Position numbers and translations under genes: made by a program. A stretch of 7,004 nucleotides of DNA from Gallionella sp. (GTDB lineage Bacteria > Pseudomonadota > Gammaproteobacteria > Burkholderiales > Gallionellaceae), in NCBI GenBank assembly GCA_017880945.1, contig JADGRM010000118.1, positions 1 through 7,004 on the forward strand. Reading direction: 5' to 3'. This document shows, in pieces, positions 1 to 5,350 of the stretch. The notes under the pieces are model-generated. The model was not told where the DNA came from and did not search any database. It saw only the letters and a list, made by a program, of their open reading frames with translations. Numbering within the stretch: the stretch's first letter is position 1; the number at the start of each line of letters is the position of its first letter.

Positions 1-114
1 GAAGCCTTTTATAATAATGAAGGGCAGCTGACCTTTTCGAATATCCACCCGGACAATGCTGCCGACACGCTGATTCGAATCATGGTCAATCCTGAAGCCG
101 CCGGAAACCACTGA
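1..114 (+). CDS. 3' end of an unidentified gene (partial)
   Basis: Frame 1 is open from the first base of the window to a TGA at 112-114, encoding the last 37 residues of a protein that starts outside the window. The visible tail runs from EAFYNNEGQL to NPEAAGNH and is mildly acidic and polar, with no cysteine, membrane segment or motif that I recognise. The frame is short, so coding is not proven, but codon use looks ordinary and the frame is open right up to the acs upstream gap. It has the same orientation as acs, with about 150 bp between them that contains a promoter-like sequence, so it is probably a separate transcription unit. I do not recognise the family and assign no function. Confidence 0.45.
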   Translation, partial: EAFYNNEGQLTFSNIHPDNAADTLIRIMVNPEAAGNH

Positions 115-164
115 TGCGCTGATACAGAATCCCTCATACAGAACCAAAGGTTTCCATCTTCATA

Positions 165-194
165 TTGACATGCAGCACAAAAAAAAACTACATT
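165..194 (+). promoter_or_regulatory. Putative sigma70-type promoter of acs
   Basis: TTGACA at 165-170 is a perfect -35 consensus. TACATT at 189-194 matches the -10 consensus at 4 of 6 positions, with an 18-bp spacer that ends in a run of nine A (179-187). It would give a leader of roughly 65 nt before the acs start. The downstream leader (195-250) is AT-rich, with no obvious hairpin. This is a pattern match only. I saw no sigma54 -24/-12 motif and no clear CRP-like palindrome. Confidence 0.4.
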
Positions 195-256
195 CCCCTT
201 ATTCTGAATTTAATTACAAGCCTCTAACAACAATCACAACGCAAATATCGTCACTT

Positions 257-261
257 GGGAG
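257..261 (+). promoter_or_regulatory. Ribosome binding site that sets the acs start
   Basis: GGGAG lies 5 nt before the ATG at 267. The longer open frame could begin at a TTG at 255, but that codon overlaps this Shine-Dalgarno sequence and has none of its own, so 267 is the better start. Confidence 0.7.
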
Positions 262-266
262 ATCAC

Positions 267-2234
267 ATGTCCAACATTGAATCTGTATTGAATGAAATGC
301 GCGTTTTCAGCCCTTCCGCTGAATTCGTCAAACATGCCAACGTATCCGGTATGGATAGCTATCAAGCCTTATGCAAAGCGGCGGAGCAGGATTATGCGGG
401 TTTTTGGGCCAAGCTGGCACGTGAAACTTTGCTCTGGAAAAAACCGTTCACCAAGGCTCTGGATGAAAGCAATGCGCCTTTCTTCAAGTGGTTCGAAGAC
501 GGCGAGTTGAACATCTCATACAACTGCCTCGACAAACATCTCGTCACCCAGCCGGAAAAGACCGCTATCATTTTTGAAGCGGACGATGGCAAAGTCAGCA
601 AAGTCAGTTATCGCGAATTGCACGGGCGCGTCAGTCAGTTCGCCAACGGCCTGAAGTCGCGTGGTATAAAGAAGGGCGACCGCGTCGTCATCTACATGCC
701 GATGAGCATTGAAGCGGTGGTTGCCATGCAAGCTTGCGCCCGTATCGGTGCGATACATTCGGTGGTGTTCGGGGGTTTTTCTGCCAATAGCCTGCATGAG
801 CGTATCACCGATGCGAAAGCTTGCGCGGTGATTACTGCCGATGCCCAGATGCGCGGTGGCAAGATAATGCCGTTGAAATCCATAGTTGACGAAGCGCTCT
901 CCTTGGGTGGCTCCGAATCCGTACACAGTGTCATCGTTTATCGCCGTGCCAGCAACAATGTAAAGTGGAACGACAATCTGGACATCTGGTGGCATGACCT
1001 GTTCAACTCCCAGCCGGCCCACTGCGAACCCGAGTGGGTCGGCTCCGAACATCCGCTGTTCATCCTCTATACCTCCGGTTCCACCGGCAGACCCAAGGGC
1101 GTGCAGCATTCCAGCGGGGGCTATCTGCTCGGTGCGATGCTGTCAATGCAGTGGGTATTCGATTACAAGGCAAGCGACATTTTCTGGTGTACCGCCGACG
1201 TGGGCTGGGTCACCGGCCACACCTATGTGGCCTACGGTCCGCTGGCGATGGGAGCGACCCAAGTGGTGTTCGAGGGCATACCGACTTACCCGGATGCCGG
1301 GCGTTTCTGGAAGATGATCCAGGATCACAAGGTCACCACTTTCTACACCGCGCCCACTGCCATCCGCTCGCTGATCAAACTCGGCGGCGAATTGCCCAAG
1401 CAATACGACCTTTCTTCGCTGCGTCTGCTCGGCACGGTCGGAGAGCCGATCAACCCGGAGGCGTGGATGTGGTACTACAACACGGTCGGACAGGCGCGCT
1501 GCCCGATCGTGGATACCTGGTGGCAGACCGAAACCGGTTGCCACATGATTGCCCCGCTACCCGGCGCGATGCAGACCAAACCGGGTTCCTGCACCCTGCC
1601 GCTGCCCGGTATCATCGCAACCATCGTCAACGAAGCGGGCGATGAAGTGCACGACCAGCATGGCGGATTTCTCGTCATCAAACGTCCATTTCCGTCGCAA
1701 ATCCGCACCATCTGGGGCGACCCGGAACGCTACAAGAAAGGCTACTTCCCCGAAGAAATGCGCGGCTATTATCTGGCGGGGGATTCCGCACGCCGTGATG
1801 AAGACGGCTATTTCTGGATCATGGGGCGCATCGACGATGTGCTGAAAGTATCCGGTCACCGGCTGGGCACCATGGAGATCGAATCTGCTCTCGTTGCCAA
1901 TCCATTGGTTGCCGAAGCCGCCGTGGTCGGCAAGCCGCATGACATCAAAGGCGAAGCTATAGTTGCATACGTCGTCTTGAAGGGGGTGCGCCCGGACAGC
2001 GCAGAAAAAGCCAGGGAGATTGCGGAAACTCTGCGCGCTTGGGTAAGCAAGACCATCGGGCCGATTGCCAAACCGGATGAGATCCGTTTCGGCGACAACC
2101 TGCCAAAGACACGTTCCGGTAAAATCATGCGCCGCTTGCTACGCGCTATCGCCAATGGCGAAGAGATTACGCAGGATATTTCGACACTGGAAAACCCGGC
2201 CATACTCGAACAGTTAAAAAATCCGGTGCGCTGA
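267..2234 (+). CDS. acs: Acetyl-CoA synthetase, AMP-forming
   Basis: Activates acetate with ATP to acetyl-AMP and then transfers the acetyl group to CoA, feeding acetate into central metabolism in the cytoplasm. The 655-residue product from ATG 267 matches the usual ~650 of bacterial Acs. Visible landmarks are the ATP-binding loop YTSGSTGRPKG (about 268-278), WWQTETG (418-424), whose second Trp corresponds to the acetyl-pocket Trp414 of Salmonella Acs and argues against a propionyl or longer-chain enzyme, YLAGD (ribose-binding Asp about 506), the hinge stretch GRIDDVLKVSGHR (520-532), and the C-terminal PKTRSGK with catalytic Lys619. In the family this lysine is the one switched off by Pat-type acetylation and restored by CobB-type deacetylation, so the same control is possible here by inference. 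The gene is probably monocistronic behind the promoter at 165-194. Its last 14 codons, including the stop, form the start of a tandem repeat that continues downstream. Confidence 0.97.
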   Translation: MSNIESVLNEMRVFSPSAEFVKHANVSGMDSYQALCKAAEQDYAGFWAKLARETLLWKKPFTKALDESNAPFFKWFEDGELNISYNCLDKHLVTQPEKTAIIFEADDGKVSKVSYRELHGRVSQFANGLKSRGIKKGDRVVIYMPMSIEAVVAMQACARIGAIHSVVFGGFSANSLHERITDAKACAVITADAQMRGGKIMPLKSIVDEALSLGGSESVHSVIVYRRASNNVKWNDNLDIWWHDLFNSQPAHCEPEWVGSEHPLFILYTSGSTGRPKGVQHSSGGYLLGAMLSMQWVFDYKASDIFWCTADVGWVTGHTYVAYGPLAMGATQVVFEGIPTYPDAGRFWKMIQDHKVTTFYTAPTAIRSLIKLGGELPKQYDLSSLRLLGTVGEPINPEAWMWYYNTVGQARCPIVDTWWQTETGCHMIAPLPGAMQTKPGSCTLPLPGIIATIVNEAGDEVHDQHGGFLVIKRPFPSQIRTIWGDPERYKKGYFPEEMRGYYLAGDSARRDEDGYFWIMGRIDDVLKVSGHRLGTMEIESALVANPLVAEAAVVGKPHDIKGEAIVAYVVLKGVRPDSAEKAREIAETLRAWVSKTIGPIAKPDEIRFGDNLPKTRSGKIMRRLLRAIANGEEITQDISTLENPAILEQLKNPVR

Positions 2235-2329
2235 CTTCCAACCGGTGAAGCAAACAACAACGCGAAACAGCCGGGTTTCGGCGTAGGCTAACGTGAGCAC
2301 GGCGAACGTTAAGCGAAGCGGCCGTAACC
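2191..2329 (+). repeat. Tandem unit 1: acs 3' end plus hairpin tail
   Basis: This 139-bp unit starts inside acs (encoding NPAILEQLKNPVR and the TGA) and runs into non-coding DNA. Positions 2191-2289 recur at 2330-2428 with a constant offset of 139 and one difference (G2270 versus A2409). The non-coding part holds an inverted pair CGAAAC/GTTTCG (2262-2267 and 2274-2279) with a 6-nt loop. The tail 2290-2329 has arms AACGT (2290-2294) and ACGTT (2306-2310) and ends in GGCCGTAACC (2320-2329). There is no T-run after any stem, so it does not look like a standard intrinsic terminator. Confidence 0.9.
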
Positions 2330-2474
2330 AAAACCCGGCCATACTCGAACAGTTAAAAAATCCGGTGCGCTGACTTCCAACCGGTGAAGCAAACAACAAC
2401 GCGAAACAACCGGGTTTCGGCGTAGGCTCATATCGGCATAGCCGATGTGAAACCGCATAGCGGTGGCCGTAACC
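2330..2474 (+). repeat. Tandem unit 2: duplicate of acs 3' end with a different hairpin tail
   Basis: It directly abuts unit 1. The first 99 bp (2330-2428) copy unit 1 with a single mismatch, so the last acs codons and their TGA are present again as non-coding DNA. At 2429 the similarity stops abruptly. The next 46 bp form two new stem-loops and then rejoin the shared ending GGCCGTAACC (2465-2474). With 98 of 99 positions identical, the duplication is recent or is being homogenised. No start codon or ribosome binding site precedes the duplicated codons, so translation is not expected. Confidence 0.9.
2429..2464 (+). repeat. Two consecutive stem-loops with ATA loops
   Basis: Stem A pairs CATATCGGC (2429-2437) with GCCGATGTG (2441-2449), 9 bp including one G-U pair, around the loop ATA. 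Stem B pairs ACCGC (2452-2456) with GCGGT (2460-2464), also around ATA. They occupy the place that a different palindrome holds in unit 1. The shape resembles REP-like intergenic palindromes, but I see no family signature and no transposase gene nearby. Loops this short can form in RNA or in single-stranded DNA. Confidence 0.65.
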
Positions 2475-2550
2475 TTAATCCCGCAATCCCGTGAACAGCT
2501 AGTAAATACAGTGCGTTGATCTACAGTTGTTTCGCTAAGCGCCGCTAACC
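2475..2550 (+). repeat. Tandem unit 3: degenerate acs-tail copy
   Basis: It abuts unit 2. Positions 2477-2519 align with the acs terminus: AAT CCC GCA ATC, then a 4-nt stretch where acs has a 3-nt Leu codon, then GAA CAG CTA GTA AAT ACA GTG CGT TGA. Read as protein this is NPAI, a shift, then EQLVNTVR and stop, against NPAILEQLKNPVR and stop in acs. Six codons differ only synonymously, two differ in amino acid, and the rest are identical. The spacing from the preceding TAACC to the first Asn codon (2 nt) equals that at the start of unit 2. The non-coding remainder is short (about 31 nt), contains TTTCG, and ends GCCGCTAACC, close to the GGCCGTAACC end of units 1 and 2. Confidence 0.6.
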
Positions 2551-2686
2551 TTACCGGGGTAATGATGTTGATCGAGGCTCGTCACACCCTGTTTCGAGAC
2601 AGAAAATGAGCTTTTCATAGGCGTAACTTTCATGAACGACACATCTTACATATGTTGTTTATCTGCAACATGCCCGCCCATTTAGA
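2551..2686. other. Non-coding gap between the acs-tail units and the mltD promoter
   Basis: No convincing gene is present. It holds small inverted sequences only: a 14-bp near-palindrome CTGTTTCGAGACAG (2589-2602) and an ATGTTG/CAACAT pair (2652-2671). No T-run follows either, so no intrinsic terminator for acs is evident. A 66-codon minus-strand open frame across the mltD start has no supporting features. Confidence 0.5.
2652..2671. repeat. Short inverted repeat upstream of mltD
   Basis: ATGTTG (2652-2657) and CAACAT (2666-2671) are perfect inverted arms around 8 nt. The pair sits about 15 bp upstream of the -35 candidate of mltD, a position where a regulator could bind. A 6-bp pair can occur by chance, so this is only a candidate operator. 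Confidence 0.25.
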
Positions 2687-2716
2687 TTGACCTGGTCGCA
2701 ACACCTCGGCTAACAT
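2687..2716 (+). promoter_or_regulatory. Putative mltD promoter
   Basis: TTGACC (2687-2692, 5 of 6 to the -35 consensus) and TAACAT (2711-2716, 4 of 6 to -10) are separated by 18 bp. The leader before the GTG start would be about 35 nt. Pattern match only. Confidence 0.35.
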
Positions 2717-2747
2717 CGCGCAAGCTTTACTTCCCTTATTCCTTATT

Positions 2748-2753
2748 GAAGGG
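2748..2753 (+). promoter_or_regulatory. Ribosome binding site of mltD
   Basis: GAAGGG ends 5 nt before GTG 2759. An in-frame TGA at 2747-2749 excludes any longer start. An ATG at 2757 overlaps the GTG but is out of frame and reads only Met-Cys-His-stop. Confidence 0.7.
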
Positions 2754-2758
2754 TCTAT

Positions 2759-4231
2759 GTGCCATTGATTCGATTTATATTTTCCGCTCTGCTTGCCATT
2801 GGCGCCGCCAGCTTGCCAGGATTGGCTCACGCTGAAGAGACGCTCGCGCTCAACAGTCCCATGACGAGTGAAGTTGCGCCGGAATGGCTGCCTTCAGCGC
2901 GCGACATCAGAATCGAGCTCATCCCGGTATCTCCTGAATCGCAGAAAGCCGATATGGCGGCGCATGACCTGTGGACTCGCATACGCAGCGGTTTCGCGAT
3001 GCGTGAGCTCAATTCCAAGCTGGTCGCCAAGCATGAGAAATGGTATGCCGATCGTCCCGATTACGTGGCGCGAATGACCGAACGTGCTCGCCTGTACCTT
3101 TATTACATTACCGACGAAGTGGAACGACGCGGTATGCCTAGTGAGATCGCACTGTTGCCGATGATTGAGAGCGCTTTTAATCCCGGTGCATATTCGACCA
3201 GCCGTGCTTCGGGCATCTGGCAATTCATGCCGTCCACCGGCAAAAAGTTCGGTATGCAACAAAACTGGTGGTATGACGGCCGTCGCGATGTCATCAGCGC
3301 GACTAACGGCGCACTAGACTATCTGCAAAAACTACATGACATGTTTGGGGATTGGGATTTGGCACTTGCCGCATATAATTGCGGTGAAGGCGCGGTTCAA
3401 CGCGCACAGGCACACAATCGCAAACGCCATTTGCCAACCGACTACGCCAGCCTGAAATTGCTGAAGGAAACTCGCAATTACGTGCCAAAGTTGATGGCGA
3501 TAAAGAACATCGTAGCCAACCCGTCCAGCTTCGGGCTGGCACTGCAAGACATTCCCAACGAAGCTTACTTTGCCTCTGTTGCCACCACCAAGCACATAGA
3601 TGTAAAACTGGCCGCGCAACTGGCCGACATCCCTGTGGAAGAATTCACCGCGCTTAATCCCGCGCACAACCGTCCGGTGATCTTGCAGGGAAGCAGCGAT
3701 TTGATTTTGCTGCCGATAGCCAAGATGGAAACGTTCCGCGCCAACCTTGAAAGCTACAACAAACCACTGGTCAGTTGGCAGTCTTACCAACCCAAAAAAG
3801 GCGAGCGTCTCGACAAGCTGGCTCCACGCTTTGGTCTATCGTTGGAAAATCTCAAGTCCGTGAACGGCCTGTCCAAGCGCGGCAATATCAGCACCGGACA
3901 AACACTGCTGGTGCCGCTTAACGGCGAAGAATCCGAAAGCGAATTTGAAGCTTTCAACATGCACCTCGCTGCCGATGATCGTTCCCGCTCTGTCAGACAC
4001 ATCGTGCACAGAGGCGAAACCCTGTCCAGTATCGCGCTTCGTTATCATGTCAGCGTTGCCAGGCTGAGACAATGGAACGGCACGTTGAAAATAATCAGGG
4101 TCGGTCAAACCATTGCTGTTGCGCAAACCGGAGTTCACAGAACTTCCGGGCATCGAAGAAAATCCAGCGATCGTTCGCCCAAGGTGGCACAAAATGGCGC
4201 GATCAAAAACAACACGCCGCGGGGAATTTAG
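2759..4231 (+). CDS. mltD: MltD-like lytic murein transglycosylase with two LysM domains
   Basis: Cleaves the glycan strand of peptidoglycan between MurNAc and GlcNAc non-hydrolytically, leaving 1,6-anhydroMurNAc; it acts in the periplasm. The 490-residue product starts with a Sec signal peptide (positive Arg5, hydrophobic 6-22, likely cut after AHA at 23-25). An SLT domain of about 110-230 follows, with catalytic Glu137 in the IESAFNP stretch (136-142), SGIWQFMPSTG (151-161) and LALAAYNCGEGAV (201-213). Two LysM-type peptidoglycan-binding domains lie at about 338-387 and 412-456, then a basic tail rich in Arg, Lys and Ser. E. coli MltD (about 450 aa) has the same SLT plus LysM layout but is a lipoprotein. 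Here no lipobox cysteine is seen, so the protein is probably soluble in the periplasm or held by LysM binding. The start is GTG, with a good ribosome binding site. It converges with yqjK, leaving no room for an intrinsic terminator between them. Confidence 0.93.
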   Translation: MPLIRFIFSALLAIGAASLPGLAHAEETLALNSPMTSEVAPEWLPSARDIRIELIPVSPESQKADMAAHDLWTRIRSGFAMRELNSKLVAKHEKWYADRPDYVARMTERARLYLYYITDEVERRGMPSEIALLPMIESAFNPGAYSTSRASGIWQFMPSTGKKFGMQQNWWYDGRRDVISATNGALDYLQKLHDMFGDWDLALAAYNCGEGAVQRAQAHNRKRHLPTDYASLKLLKETRNYVPKLMAIKNIVANPSSFGLALQDIPNEAYFASVATTKHIDVKLAAQLADIPVEEFTALNPAHNRPVILQGSSDLILLPIAKMETFRANLESYNKPLVSWQSYQPKKGERLDKLAPRFGLSLENLKSVNGLSKRGNISTGQTLLVPLNGEESESEFEAFNMHLAADDRSRSVRHIVHRGETLSSIALRYHVSVARLRQWNGTLKIIRVGQTIAVAQTGVHRTSGHRRKSSDRSPKVAQNGAIKNNTPRGI

Positions 4232-4526
4232 CTTCGCGACGACGACCTTGCCGAAATTGGAGTGAATTCGCGGTATCTTTTCCACACCCGCCACACCCCC
4301 ACATCAAACCAGCCATGCTAAGCCGGCGAATCAGAATAATAGCCATTACCCCTGTGACCAGCAAAGGATGGCAACGCAAAAAGCGCACAATCGCCATCCC
4401 GCGGTCAGCCAGTGCCAGCGGGGTCCGCCACTCATCTTCGATTTCAGTCATTTGCTCGCGCTGCGCGGCGATTCTTGCCAGCAACTTGCTGCGATTTTGC
4501 ATCAACTCGAACATTGGATCATTCAT
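4203..4526 (-). CDS. yqjK: YqjK-like small membrane-associated protein, apparently frameshifted
   Basis: Third gene of the minus-strand yqjD-yqjE-yqjK set, of unknown molecular function. From ATG 4526 the product begins MNDPMFEL, has a basic helical stretch with LLARIAAQRE (about 16-25) and one hydrophobic segment (about 51-67), and overlaps the yqjE stop as ATGAATGA. A GTG at 4535, preceded by GGGAG at 7 nt, is an alternative start; I prefer 4526 because its length before the LL motif fits E. coli YqjK. The open frame ends in an unusual stretch (WGCGGCGKDTANS to FPAACCF) and runs 29 bp into mltD. One extra base in the G run at 4296-4300 would instead give WGVWRVWKRYR, a Trp/Arg-rich tail typical of the family, ending at TAA 4230-4228 with 99 residues in total, the length I recall for E. 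coli YqjK. I infer a frameshift (real or a sequencing error) near 4296-4300. The intact gene would be 4526-4228. Confidence 0.75.
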   Translation of the reverse strand: MNDPMFELMQNRSKLLARIAAQREQMTEIEDEWRTPLALADRGMAIVRFLRCHPLLVTGVMAIILIRRLSMAGLMWGCGGCGKDTANSLQFRQGRRREAKFPAACCF

Positions 4527-4902
4527 GGTGTACACCTAGATGCTCCCTATCCTTCGCCAACTCGGCCAGACTTGCCGAGAATAGCTTCGATTTAGCCTGC
4601 TCTTTGCTGCGCAGCAACAACGCCATCAGCGTACCCAACGCCATGAACAGCGCACACACAGCACCGAGTGCGGCGAGACGATGATCATCCCAAAACAGCA
4701 CCACGACAAATATCGTAAGAAACAATATGCACATGCCGAAACAGAACAGCGCGATCAAGGCAAAAACGAGCATTTGCGTTAAACGCAGACGCTCCTCCTG
4801 AATCTCATTCGCGAGCAGTTCAAGCCGCGTCGAAACAATAAAAGTCAGCGTCGTAGCCAGTCGCTTAACCGACTCCATCAACCCTGCACTCTGTTCCGCC
4901 AT
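4519..4902 (-). CDS. yqjE: YqjE family inner-membrane protein (holin-X/phage-holin superfamily III)
   Basis: Small integral membrane protein of 127 residues, close to the usual size of the YqjE family. Its amphipathic N-terminal part (about 1-42) contains LELLANEIQEE, a characteristic stretch just before the first membrane span. Two hydrophobic segments follow (about 43-71 and 76-97), then a charged C-terminus. The family is filed with phage-holin-like domains, but in chromosomal yqjDEK clusters it is not a lysis gene and its role is unknown. The start lies 3 nt after the yqjD stop without a strong ribosome binding site, so translation is probably coupled to yqjD. Its stop overlaps the yqjK start, again suggesting coupling. 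Confidence 0.88.
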   Translation of the reverse strand: MAEQSAGLMESVKRLATTLTFIVSTRLELLANEIQEERLRLTQMLVFALIALFCFGMCILFLTIFVVVLFWDDHRLAALGAVCALFMALGTLMALLLRSKEQAKSKLFSASLAELAKDREHLGVHHE

Positions 4903-4905
4903 GGC

Positions 4906-5235
4906 TTAACGGTCGCGACCAATCAGCATACCGACAATAACTCCTACGCTTGCGGCAACTCCAATAGCCTTCCACGGATTATCGTGTACGTACTCGTCAG
5001 TTGCCTTGGCGGCATACTCGGTCTTCTCGATCAATGCGGACTCTGCCTCATTGAGGCGCACCTTGGCTGCCGCTAAATTTTCCTGAATACGCTCACGTGC
5101 TGCAGACACTTTTTCGCCTGCAATACCGGCTGTTGCACGCAACAACTCCTCGGCGTCTGTTACAACCAGGCGAAAATCCTGCATAAGTTTTTCTTTGCTG
5201 ACTTCTCCTTCAACGCCTGCTAATTTTGTGCTCAT
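4906..5235 (-). CDS. yqjD: YqjD/ElaB family (DUF883) ribosome-associated membrane protein
   Basis: The 109-residue product has a long charged helical region (about 13-80, rich in Ala, Glu and Lys, likely coiled coil), the conserved stretch DEYVHDNPWKAIGVAA (80-95), and a C-terminal membrane span (about 88-106) ending GRDR. This is the DUF883 layout. E. coli YqjD and its paralogues anchor in the inner membrane by the C-terminus, bind ribosomes, and are expressed in stationary phase under RpoS; whether that holds here is inference. The start is ATG 5235 because AAGGAGA (5247-5241) lies 5 nt before it; the longer frame from TTG 5253 would overlap that site and has no site of its own. First gene of the cluster, with a promoter candidate just upstream. 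Confidence 0.9.
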   Translation of the reverse strand: MSTKLAGVEGEVSKEKLMQDFRLVVTDAEELLRATAGIAGEKVSAARERIQENLAAAKVRLNEAESALIEKTEYAAKATDEYVHDNPWKAIGVAASVGVIVGMLIGRDR

Positions 5236-5240
5236 GATTT

Positions 5241-5247
5241 TCTCCTT
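5241..5247 (-). promoter_or_regulatory. Ribosome binding site of yqjD
   Basis: On the minus strand AAGGAGA precedes ATG 5235 by 5 nt. It is the strongest Shine-Dalgarno sequence in the window and decides the start against TTG 5253. This fits a small, highly translated protein. Confidence 0.8.
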
Positions 5248-5316
5248 GAACAATAAATTAAGAACTACGCTCGGGTACTACCCAACTCTCCGATAACTCC
5301 CGGATATTCTTTCGTC

Positions 5317-5345
5317 TTTTTAATCCTAAAATACGCAAACGTCAA
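5317..5345 (-). promoter_or_regulatory. Putative promoter of the yqjDEK cluster
   Basis: On the minus strand TTGACG (5345-5340, 5 of 6) and TAAAAA (5322-5317, 4 of 6) have a 17-bp spacer. The leader before yqjD would be about 75 nt. It lies directly after the stop of the DUF2229 gene (5351), so yqjDEK may be transcribed from its own promoter even though the upstream gene reads the same way. Pattern match only. Confidence 0.4.
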
Positions 5346-5350
5346 TCCAT

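Noticed and set aside
255..266. TTG start four codons upstream for acs
   Set aside because: It overlaps the GGGAG site that properly serves ATG 267, and the extra residues MGDH are not part of the family.
516..1645. Long open frames inside acs on other frames (197 codons minus, 203 codons plus)
   Set aside because: They lie entirely within the well-supported acs gene, show no domain motifs and no ribosome binding site, and are typical shadows of a GC-biased coding sequence.
2235..2474. Intrinsic terminator for acs
   Set aside because: Several stems exist but none is followed by a T-run, so a standard Rho-independent terminator is not supported.
2191..2550. CRISPR array or minisatellite
   Set aside because: There are only three units of 76-145 bp, the first contains coding sequence, and there are no short repeats with unique spacers.
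2757..2768. Three-codon upstream frame (Met-Cys-His-stop) overlapping the mltD GTG start
   Set aside because: It is too short to claim as a leader peptide; the ATG is probably a chance overlap with GTG.
2630..2830. 66-codon minus-strand open frame over the mltD start
   Set aside because: It covers the mltD promoter, ribosome binding site and signal peptide region, and has no recognisable features.
4519..4902. Phage lysis holin
   Set aside because: The protein has a holin-like family label, but its yqjD and yqjK neighbours and the lack of any phage gene show the chromosomal YqjE context.
5236..5253. TTG start six codons upstream for yqjD
   Set aside because: The added codons are the Shine-Dalgarno region of ATG 5235 (AAGGAGA).
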